Shown here one piece after another: positions 36,547 through 43,780 of a DNA stretch of 51,643 bases; position 1 is the first letter of the stretch, and each line of letters starts with the position of its first letter. A program made the translations under genes and the position numbers. Under the pieces are notes generated by a model. That model saw only the letters and a program-made list of their open reading frames with translations. It was not told the origin of the DNA and did no database searches. This stretch comes from Flavobacteriales bacterium (lineage in GTDB: Bacteria; Bacteroidota; Bacteroidia; Flavobacteriales; TMED113), in NCBI GenBank assembly GCA_002701365.1, contig NZUK01000036.1, positions 1 through 51,643 on the forward strand, written 5' to 3'.

Positions 36547-37290
36547 ATGAATAAATTGATATTAACCGTGTTTCTAATATCATCGTTACTTATTTGCCAA
36601 GAAAATGATGATTCTAAAAGTTCAACTATATTATTATCAATTAATCATACGGCTCAGATGCCATTTGGAGACCTGTCGGACAGATTTGGATTAAACTCAA
36701 ATGTAGGTTTAACCTTAACTTATCAAACAGCTACTAACTTTATAATTAATCTTGAAAGTGGATTATTATTCGGATCCGACGTAAAAGAAAATGATATATT
36801 TAATGCAATAAATGGCGATGATGGTGATATATTAAGTACAAGTGGTGAAATACCAACTATTAGGCTATTTGAAAGAGGGGGATATTTTGATGTCAGTTTT
36901 GGGAAATACATTAAATTAAATAATAAAAAACATGAATCAGGCATTGTAATGACTTTAGGGGCAGGTTATTTGTATCATAAAATTTTTATTGAAACCATTG
37001 TAACTGCATTACCTCAGTTAAATAATGAATTATTAAAAGGCTATGACCGATTATCTGGTGGAATTCTAACAAAACAATTTATTGGCTACTATTTCTTTAG
37101 TAGCACTAGTACAATAAGATTTTTTCTTGGTCTAGAAGCAATGCAGGGTTTTACAAAAGATCTACGCGGATATAATTATACTACACAAACGTATGTCACT
37201 AATAATAGAATTGATCAATTAGTTGGGATTAAGTGTGGTTTTATTATACCGATTAAAAAACGTAGAACCGGTAAATACTATTATTATTAA
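36547..37290 (+). CDS. Exported beta-barrel-like protein of unknown function
   Basis: 247 residues. A short signal peptide (about 1-17, MNKLILTVFLISSLLICQ) precedes alternating hydrophobic/polar strands with glycine-rich turns (VGLTLTYQTATNFIINLESG, FDVSFGKYIKL, GIVMTLGAGYLYHKIFI), ending in GLEAMQGF ... IKCGFIIPIKKR. That pattern suits an 8-stranded outer-membrane beta-barrel (OmpW/PorT-like in style), but I cannot assign a family. No lipobox Cys of convincing context. Four bases before waaA. Confidence 0.6.
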   Translation: MNKLILTVFLISSLLICQENDDSKSSTILLSINHTAQMPFGDLSDRFGLNSNVGLTLTYQTATNFIINLESGLLFGSDVKENDIFNAINGDDGDILSTSGEIPTIRLFERGGYFDVSFGKYIKLNNKKHESGIVMTLGAGYLYHKIFIETIVTALPQLNNELLKGYDRLSGGILTKQFIGYYFFSSTSTIRFFLGLEAMQGFTKDLRGYNYTTQTYVTNNRIDQLVGIKCGFIIPIKKRRTGKYYYY

Positions 37291-37293
37291 TAC

Positions 37294-38508
37294 ATGTATA
37301 ATTTTATCCTTCGCATAATATACCTACTAATAAATATTTATTGTCTATTTTTTAAAAAGTATAGACAATGGCTTAGAAAACAAAAAAAAATAATTCAGAA
37401 TACTTCAAAAAACTCTAAAAAAGTAATTTGGATTCATTGTGCATCAATGGGTGAATATGAGAGTATAAAACCTCTTTTAATAAAATTGAAAAACACCAGA
37501 TTTAAAACCAATATTACTTTTTTTTCCCCATCGGGTTATAATAATTTTAAAGATTTTCATTTAGTTGAAAAAATTAACTACCTGCCAATTGACATAAAAA
37601 ATAATATGGATCTTTTTATAAAAAAAATTAATCCAATGATAGTTATAATATCTCAAAATGATATATGGCCAAATATGATTACAATTTTAAAAAAGAATAA
37701 TATACCTATCTATGGTGTTGGTTTAAAACTAAATCAAACAAAAATAAGCAACTGGTTTATCAAACAATATTATAATAAATACTTAAATATGTTTTCACAT
37801 ATTTTTTGCCTAGATGATTTAACATATAAGTTTTTAAATAAAAATAAAATATCCAAATCATCTATCATCAACAATATAAGATTCAACCAGGTTTTAAATG
37901 AATTAGAAATTACCTATCAGGATGATCACCTAACAACATTTCTCAAGAATAAAACAACAATGATATATGCAAGTATAGAAAAAGAAGACTATCCAATTAT
38001 AGCAGATCATATTAATACCAAATCAAATATGAATCATATTATAGTTCCTCACGAGATTGATGTAAATACAATTGAAAATTTAAAAAAAATCATCCGCAAA
38101 AAACATATACTTTATTCTAACTTAAAAAATGGGTTATTTGATAGAAATATTATCATCATTGATGTATTTGGTTTATTAAAAAAACTATATAAATTTTCTA
38201 AAATTGCATATGTTGGAGGAGGATTTAAAAATGGTGTGCATAATACATTAGAGCCTGCAGCATATGGCAATACTATCTTGTTTGGTCCTAATTATAAAAA
38301 TTTTCCAGAAACATTTTTTTTTATTGAAAAAAAAGTTGCGTTTTCAGTAAAAAATAAAAAAGATTTTGAAAATACATTCAACAAAATAATTGCAGATAAA
38401 AAACTAAAAAAAGATATTCTAAAAATTAACTTAAATTACTTAAATGCTGGCAAACAAGACTTAGAGAATATCCTGGGGCATATTAAAAATGATCTAAAAA
38501 AAAATTAA
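37294..38508 (+). CDS. waaA: 3-deoxy-D-manno-octulosonic acid (Kdo) transferase
   Basis: Adds Kdo to lipid A precursor at the inner membrane. 404 residues: N-terminal membrane anchor (about 3-20), acceptor domain with WIHCASMGEYESIKPL (catalytic Glu in GEYE), FFSPSGY, and a C-terminal GT-B domain with KIAYVGGGFKNGVHNTLEPAAYG and ILFGPNYKNFPE, the GT30 signature. The usual ExEhWPN motif reads SQNDIWPN here, so two acidic residues are changed. Works downstream of the lpx genes. Stop overlaps that of the convergent small lipoprotein. Confidence 0.9.
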   Translation: MYNFILRIIYLLINIYCLFFKKYRQWLRKQKKIIQNTSKNSKKVIWIHCASMGEYESIKPLLIKLKNTRFKTNITFFSPSGYNNFKDFHLVEKINYLPIDIKNNMDLFIKKINPMIVIISQNDIWPNMITILKKNNIPIYGVGLKLNQTKISNWFIKQYYNKYLNMFSHIFCLDDLTYKFLNKNKISKSSIINNIRFNQVLNELEITYQDDHLTTFLKNKTTMIYASIEKEDYPIIADHINTKSNMNHIIVPHEIDVNTIENLKKIIRKKHILYSNLKNGLFDRNIIIIDVFGLLKKLYKFSKIAYVGGGFKNGVHNTLEPAAYGNTILFGPNYKNFPETFFFIEKKVAFSVKNKKDFENTFNKIIADKKLKKDILKINLNYLNAGKQDLENILGHIKNDLKKN

Positions 38509-38750
38509 TTTGAAATACAATCCTGTATCCAGTTTTTTGTTTCTTCATTATTCCAGTCATGTGTAACTAATTTTTGAAAATCATCTGAATAATTTTTCTC
38601 TAGTTTTGAATATATACATTTACAATATTCTTTTGTAATTGGATCATCACCAGGAGCACAATTAGACATAAATGTGATTTTAAAAGAATCATTACTTGTA
38701 TTAGAACAAGAATATAAGCATATAGTAAATAGTATAAATAACCTTTTCAT
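38505..38750 (-). CDS. Small lipoprotein of unknown function
   Basis: About 81 residues. MKRLFILFTICLYSCSNTSN is a lipoprotein signal with Cys at about residue 15. The mature part contains three further cysteines (NCAPGDD, KEYCKCIYSKLEKNY, IQDCIS), which resembles small Bacteroidota lipoproteins with a CxCxxxKLE pattern. I chose the ATG at 38750; ATG 38756 and TTG 38759 are also possible. Separated by about 30 bases from the upstream YigZ/IMPACT gene on the same strand. Confidence 0.65.
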   Translation of the reverse strand: MKRLFILFTICLYSCSNTSNDSFKITFMSNCAPGDDPITKEYCKCIYSKLEKNYSDDFQKLVTHDWNNEETKNWIQDCISN

Positions 38751-38781
38751 AAACATCAATTTTTATATATATCTGATTCTT

Positions 38782-39387
38782 TTAATAAATATAATTTAAT
38801 TTAATTTTTTTTTGATCAAAATAAGATTTTATAATATCTGATTTTGCGATAGGGACTAATAGGGTAATAACACATCTCTGTTGGAACGAGGAGCTTACAA
38901 TAGTTAAGTTGTTTTTTTTGATAAATAACATAACATCTTGTATTTGTTCTATATTAAAAAAAACCTGATATTTTTCTTGTATTAATTTTGTAACAATATC
39001 GGCTCCTTCAATTGCATTAAAAGCAGCTGTTTTGTACGCACGAATTAAACCTGGAACACCTAGCTTAATGCCACCAAAATACCTAACCACAATGATCAAT
39101 ATATTAGTTAGATTATAAGCTTCAATTTGTTTAAAAATAGGTTTTCCTGCCGTGTAAGCAGGCTCACCATCATCATTAAATCGAAAATCAGATTTATCCG
39201 GATGTAAGCGATATGCATAACAATGATGATTAGCTGAATTTTCTTTTTTCTTGATTTCTTTTAGTATATTTTTAATGCTATCAACAGAGTAAACAGGATA
39301 AGCATATGAAATAAATTTACTAGATTTTTCTTTATAAAAACCTCTAGATTTTTTTTTAATTTCTAGATATGTATCTTCAAATAACAA
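38782..39387 (-). CDS. YigZ/IMPACT family protein (UPF0029)
   Basis: 201 residues. The IMPACT N-terminal domain shows KEKSSKFISYAYPV, ANHHCYAYRL, FNDDGEPAYTAGKPI (the DGEPxxTAG signature), ILIIVVRYFGGIKLGVPGLIRAY, and a C-terminal ferredoxin-like DUF1949-type region. Function in bacteria is not well defined; eukaryotic IMPACT regulates GCN2, so a translation-linked role is only an analogy. The best start is a TTG at 39387, six bases after the esterase stop; no ATG lies near the family N-terminus. Confidence 0.88.
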   Translation of the reverse strand: MLFEDTYLEIKKKSRGFYKEKSSKFISYAYPVYSVDSIKNILKEIKKKENSANHHCYAYRLHPDKSDFRFNDDGEPAYTAGKPIFKQIEAYNLTNILIIVVRYFGGIKLGVPGLIRAYKTAAFNAIEGADIVTKLIQEKYQVFFNIEQIQDVMLFIKKNNLTIVSSSFQQRCVITLLVPIAKSDIIKSYFDQKKIKLNYIY

Positions 39388-39392
39388 TGATG

Positions 39393-40430
39393 TTAATTTA
39401 ATTTATGCGTATTTTTTTTTTCGACACTACCATCGTTAAAAATACTAAGAACAAAATTAGATTTTAAAATATCTCTTCCCAAGAGGTCAATATTTCTAAG
39501 ACAAATCTTGGTATTGGGTAGCTGATCTAAAATAGTAGTTGTATTATTAATTACGCCGTTAATATCATATTTATTAAAAAAATTCCATATCTCCTGAGAA
39601 GCATTAAAGTCTTGATTGGTGTTATTTCCAGTGAGGGGGATTAATGCGCCTGGCCAAGTATGACCACCATCAATAACTTTATATAGTTCAACACTCGTAC
39701 CATTTAAACCACTGTCATATACATAATGCTCAGTTTGACTTAAATCTAATAAATTAACATCTGGAACATTACTAACAACTGGATCTAAACTACATTGATT
39801 AAAATTTGCCCAATAAGAAATAACATTGTCAATAGAAGCAATATTTTCATTTCCTTCATAAGGGACAATTAAATCCGAAGTGCCATGAATTTGCATAACT
39901 GGCATAGGATGTTCTGAGTTGCAATTTAAAAACTGCGACTCTATCATACTTCCAGTAACAGAAGCAATTGCAGAAATTCTATTACTAAGCTCACAAGCTA
40001 ATGTATAACTCATAAATCCTCCATTTGACATGCCCATGCTATATACTCTATCTAAATTTATGTTATAATCAGTGGCAATGGTGTCTATTAATGAACTTAA
40101 AAATCCTACATCATCAACTTCAGTAATTCCACCACTATTCCAATATGCAAATCCTTGATTATCCAGTGTACCTTGAGGATGTACAAGAATAAAGCCTTCT
40201 AAATCTGCTAGTGTATAAAAATTACTGTATATCATTTGCTGACCAGCATTACTACTATAGCCATGTAGATTTAAAACTAATGGTGTTGGATTAAGACTTG
40301 AGTATGAATCTGGCACATATAATATATAAGATCTAGTTATATCATCATGTACAATAACTTCTTCCATGACCTGTTGAGCATGTAGCATAGTGTATGTAGC
40401 TGTTAAAAGAATTAAGATTTTTTTTACCAT
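39393..40430 (-). CDS. Exported esterase, PHB-depolymerase/LpqC-like, with short C-terminal motif
   Basis: About 345 residues. Signal peptide MVKKILILLTATYTMLHAQQ, then an alpha/beta-hydrolase: PLVLNLHGYSSN (oxyanion), YSMGMSNGGFMSYTLACEL (nucleophile Ser in GMSNGG), PVMQIHGTSDLIVPYEG (Asp) and KVIDGGHTWPG (His). Probably hydrolyses esters of polysaccharides or polyesters. The C-terminal ~45 residues (LRNIDLLGRDI ... FNDGSVEKK) resemble a short T9SS-like tail. ATG 40430 is preferred over 40451, because a TATATTTG element overlaps the latter. Confidence 0.82.
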   Translation of the reverse strand: MVKKILILLTATYTMLHAQQVMEEVIVHDDITRSYILYVPDSYSSLNPTPLVLNLHGYSSNAGQQMIYSNFYTLADLEGFILVHPQGTLDNQGFAYWNSGGITEVDDVGFLSSLIDTIATDYNINLDRVYSMGMSNGGFMSYTLACELSNRISAIASVTGSMIESQFLNCNSEHPMPVMQIHGTSDLIVPYEGNENIASIDNVISYWANFNQCSLDPVVSNVPDVNLLDLSQTEHYVYDSGLNGTSVELYKVIDGGHTWPGALIPLTGNNTNQDFNASQEIWNFFNKYDINGVINNTTTILDQLPNTKICLRNIDLLGRDILKSNFVLSIFNDGSVEKKNTHKLN

Positions 40431-40448
40431 ATCAATTTTATTTGATAA

Positions 40449-40456
40449 CAAATATA
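40449..40456 (-). promoter_or_regulatory. Putative -7 promoter element for the esterase
   Basis: TATATTTG on the minus strand, 18 bases upstream of the ATG at 40430. It overlaps the alternative upstream ATG (40451), which argues for the shorter protein. No clear -33 TTG was checked out. Confidence 0.42.
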
Positions 40457-40491
40457 ACTACTTTCAACTATTCATCATATCATTATGCATT

Positions 40492-41073
40492 ATGTTAAAC
40501 TTAAAACTTTCAACAGATCCAAGGTGGGTCAATTTAGCAGAAAAAAAATTAGAAGACATTCTTACAGATCATGCATACTGCGAACAAAAAGCAGCAACCA
40601 GCTGTATTTCATTAATAGTTGTATATCCTGATTTGAAGCCAATAGTAGAAAAATTAACGCCGATCGTTTCTGAGGAGTGGAGTCATTTTTCTATGGTATT
40701 AAGAGAAATATATAAAAGAGGTTATGTTTTGGGTTATCCAAGAAAAGATGAATATGTTAACCTATTATTAAAATTTCAAAATAAAAATGGCAATCGCAAT
40801 GATCTATTAGTAGAAAAATTATTAACAAATGCATTAATTGAAGCAAGAAGTTGTGAACGATTTAGAATTTTGTCATTGCAATTAGAAGATGAATACCTAA
40901 GGAAATTCTATCATGGCTTCATGGTTTCCGAAGCAGGTCATTATAGGTTATTTATGGATTTAGCTAAATTATATAAAGAAAAAAAATACGTTGATAATAG
41001 GTGGCATCAATATTTAGAATATGAAAAAGAAATTTTTAATATAATCCAACTTAGAGGAGATAGAATGCACTAA
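40492..41073 (+). CDS. miaE: tRNA-(ms2io6A) hydroxylase MiaE
   Basis: Diiron enzyme that hydroxylates the isopentenyl group of ms2i6A37 in tRNA. About 193 residues: LEDILTDHAYCEQKAATSCI (first Glu ligand), EEWSHFSMVLREI (ExxH), EARSCERFRIL and SEAGHYRLF (ExxH), which together give the ferritin-like iron ligands. I chose the ATG at 40492 (MLNLKLSTDPRW); the upstream in-frame codons overlap the divergent esterase promoter. Followed by the only strong hairpin terminator of the window. Confidence 0.92.
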   Translation: MLNLKLSTDPRWVNLAEKKLEDILTDHAYCEQKAATSCISLIVVYPDLKPIVEKLTPIVSEEWSHFSMVLREIYKRGYVLGYPRKDEYVNLLLKFQNKNGNRNDLLVEKLLTNALIEARSCERFRILSLQLEDEYLRKFYHGFMVSEAGHYRLFMDLAKLYKEKKYVDNRWHQYLEYEKEIFNIIQLRGDRMH

Positions 41074-41079
41074 AAAAAA

Positions 41080-41099
41080 GGGGAGTCAAAATACTCCCC
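41080..41099. terminator. Bidirectional intrinsic terminator
   Basis: GGGGAGT - CAAAAT - ACTCCCC forms a perfect GC-rich 7-base stem. An A-run precedes it and a T-rich stretch follows, so it can act on miaE (plus) and on the protease gene (minus). It is the clearest terminator in the window. Confidence 0.85.
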
Positions 41100-41130
41100 T
41101 CTATTTTTAGATTTTTAATATAATAAAATA

Positions 41131-43644
41131 CTAATCAACAAAAACTAATCTTTCTTTATGATATTCATCCGTTGTAACACTAATAATATATGTTCCTCTC
41201 GATATTGTACTTAAATCTAAATCATAAGAACTATTATTTGAGTAATTATCAATACTATTGTTAAAAATTGACTTGCCTAATAAATCAAATATCTCAACTT
41301 CTACTCTATCAAAATTTCCATTAAATGATAAAGAAAAAATACCATTGTTTGGATTTGGATAGATGATAAAATCTTGCAATTGTGTTTCACTAATTGATGA
41401 ATTATCTATATCAAATCCACAAATTTCAATATTATCATACCATGCTTCACCAACACATCCTGTTCCGGTACAAAAACCATAAAAATTTAATGCAGCTAAT
41501 ACACTAGATGAGCCCGCAGATCCATCGCTCCAATTCCAAGATGCAATAAAATCATCATTATAATATAAATTAATTAAATCATTACTAATATCAATTTCAT
41601 GTCGCACTTCAACCCAAGTGTCATATAAAGCATCAAAATAAACTGGATTTTCTAGATCAATAAAAGACTGATCTCCTGAATTCTGAGAAGCAAATAAAAC
41701 TTGAAATGCCCAGTTTGAATTATTACCGTCATAATCATGTAACATATTATAATAAGCACCTGCATCTCCTGAGGGAATATAAATGTAGAAAATTACTTCT
41801 CCTGAACCTACAAAAGAATTAAACATATGAAGTATATCATCATCTTGTTCAACCAGTATTGATTGGCTACTCATAAATCCTGCATCTGTGCCATTTGCAA
41901 AATCATCAGTAACATCTACACCTGAATTCGCACCATCCCAACCAATCCAATCAGACTGAGAATCTATATTACTATCATCATAACTTTCAAAATCTTCAAA
42001 CCAAATTTGATTATTACAAGCTTCCCAAGTATATGAATACTCACAACTTCCGTCGTTAATTACAGCATCCGGATTATAATTATTAGCGTTAGGATCCGTA
42101 CAACCTTCTAAATATTCACAACTTCCATCATCTACATTCGCACTTGAATCATAATTTTCTGCAGTTGAATCCATACATCCTTCAATGATGAATGTTTCAC
42201 AACTTCCATCATCTATATTCGCACTTGAATCATATTCTAAATAATTCGAATCTGTGCAACCTAAATATTCACAACTTCCATCATTAGTATTAGCATTCGG
42301 ATCGTAATTATCAGCTTGTGAATCTGTACACCCATATACTGGTTCACCTGCAGATATACAAAAGTTATAAGAGGCAGAACATGGGCCATTTTCACCTCCT
42401 ACTACACAATCTCCAAAAGCTGGGTCAGTTTCTTCAAATAAAACTGTACCATTTTCATCAGTTATTGAAAAAGGTGCTCCATCTACTTCACAAGTAAATT
42501 CTGATCCACTAAGACCATCTCCAAAACTATCCATAATAATAAAAGTATAGCAACCTGAACTTAAACAAATTTCTTCATTTTGTAAACTTCCTCCTTCCTC
42601 CATTGTATCTGAAGTACTACCGCCAGGATAAGTTCCTCCATTAACAGATGCTACCACTACAAAATTATCATTAATAAGTTCCCAACTTATCTCTTCTCCA
42701 TAGCAATCAAGATGTAATTCCAATGCAACATTATTATCACATGCATATTGACAACTGCCATCATCATAATCAGCATCTGAGTCAAAGTTTAACGCTGATG
42801 AATCTGTACAACCATAGACAGCATCTTCATTGCAAAATGATGTTTGATTCGAACATACAGCACCATTAGTGTTATCACATATCCAGTCTATAAAATAAGA
42901 TACTCTACTATACACACCTGGGTAGCCTGCTTCAGCACATCCATAACCCCAACTAACAACACCAGACTGAAGGTATGTTTGTCCATCTGCAGCTAAAACA
43001 ACCATAGGACCACCACTATCTCCTTGACATGAGTCATACCCGCCATCGGAATACCCTGCCATAATCATATCATCATCTATTTGATTACCATAATTAGAAG
43101 AATTAGTAATTGGAACACCGACAACTTGAAGTTGTGTAGAATTAGTAGTACCCTCTGTCTCTCCCCATCCAGTAATCCATGACATTTCACCAGACTCTTC
43201 AACTCCAAGATCAACTTGCGGATCACACATTAACAGAACTGGTTGTGTAGTATTATTAAATGAGATTGGATTTTCTAATCTAATTAGCGCAATATCATTG
43301 TTCATGGTGTTAGAGTTATAATTTGGGTGAGATATGATTTCTGCAGCATCATATGTTTCACCCCCTGATGCGTAGTTCGAATCACTTCCCATTCTAACTG
43401 CTGTATTATTTGCTGATTCACCTTGAATACAATGTGCAGCTGTTAATATCCAATACTCATTAATGATTGAACCTCCGCAATATGCGTATCCTCCACCCCA
43501 ACCACCAGTACTAAGTAATGCAACCTGATACGGATAGTCTTGTATATCAGCATCTTCACCACCAACAATATCTGCCTGCGCAAAAAGATTATGGGATGGT
43601 AAAATAAAAAAAGTAAATATAATAAGTAGTATAAAATTTCTCAT
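41131..43644 (-). CDS. Secreted trypsin-like serine protease with T9SS sorting domain
   Basis: 837 residues. Signal peptide about 1-23, then the S1 trypsin domain (26-256): IVGG at 26-29, H71 in LTAAHC, D117 in NNDIALIRL, S210 in CQGDSGGP and D204 at the S1 specificity position, predicting cleavage after Lys/Arg. Then GCTDSSALNFDSDADYDDGSC and at least four more such repeats (about 279-550), a region that looks like a jelly-roll or LamG domain (550-750), and a type A T9SS C-terminal domain (IYPNPNNGIFSLSF ... GTYIISV). Only QAD separates the predicted signal cleavage site from IVGG. Confidence 0.88.
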   Translation of the reverse strand: MRNFILLIIFTFFILPSHNLFAQADIVGGEDADIQDYPYQVALLSTGGWGGGYAYCGGSIINEYWILTAAHCIQGESANNTAVRMGSDSNYASGGETYDAAEIISHPNYNSNTMNNDIALIRLENPISFNNTTQPVLLMCDPQVDLGVEESGEMSWITGWGETEGTTNSTQLQVVGVPITNSSNYGNQIDDDMIMAGYSDGGYDSCQGDSGGPMVVLAADGQTYLQSGVVSWGYGCAEAGYPGVYSRVSYFIDWICDNTNGAVCSNQTSFCNEDAVYGCTDSSALNFDSDADYDDGSCQYACDNNVALELHLDCYGEEISWELINDNFVVVASVNGGTYPGGSTSDTMEEGGSLQNEEICLSSGCYTFIIMDSFGDGLSGSEFTCEVDGAPFSITDENGTVLFEETDPAFGDCVVGGENGPCSASYNFCISAGEPVYGCTDSQADNYDPNANTNDGSCEYLGCTDSNYLEYDSSANIDDGSCETFIIEGCMDSTAENYDSSANVDDGSCEYLEGCTDPNANNYNPDAVINDGSCEYSYTWEACNNQIWFEDFESYDDSNIDSQSDWIGWDGANSGVDVTDDFANGTDAGFMSSQSILVEQDDDILHMFNSFVGSGEVIFYIYIPSGDAGAYYNMLHDYDGNNSNWAFQVLFASQNSGDQSFIDLENPVYFDALYDTWVEVRHEIDISNDLINLYYNDDFIASWNWSDGSAGSSSVLAALNFYGFCTGTGCVGEAWYDNIEICGFDIDNSSISETQLQDFIIYPNPNNGIFSLSFNGNFDRVEVEIFDLLGKSIFNNSIDNYSNNSSYDLDLSTISRGTYIISVTTDEYHKERLVFVD

Positions 43645-43693
43645 AGAATATATTTTTAAAAATTAAAGTTATCTAAATACTAAAGGGGCAGTC

Positions 43694-43701
43694 CAAAGAT
43701 A
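43694..43701 (-). promoter_or_regulatory. Putative -7 promoter element for the trypsin-like protease
   Basis: TATCTTTG on the minus strand, about 50 bases upstream of the ATG at 43644, giving a leader of about 43 bases. No -33 TTG at a good distance. Confidence 0.35.
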
Positions 43702-43767
43702 CAAAAAAGAATACTCATTCTAAAACCTATTTAAAAAAAACATATTAAGTAATAAATTCTAATCTAC

Positions 43768-43775
43768 TATATTTG
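43768..43775 (+). promoter_or_regulatory. -7 promoter element five bases from the CotH-gene ATG
   Basis: TATATTTG, exact TAnnTTTG match, with only five bases between its last G and the ATG at 43781. A start site the usual 5-7 bases downstream would fall on or next to the ATG. Confidence 0.45.
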
Positions 43776-43780
43776 TAAAT

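Noticed and set aside
40390-40491. Extended N-terminus for miaE
   Set aside because: The extra 34 residues overlap the divergent esterase start and its promoter; the ATG at 40492 starts the conserved MiaE sequence.
43645-43780. Largest intergenic gap, searched for a tRNA or small RNA
   Set aside because: No cloverleaf or stable hairpin seen; it holds only the two promoter elements listed and AT-rich sequence.
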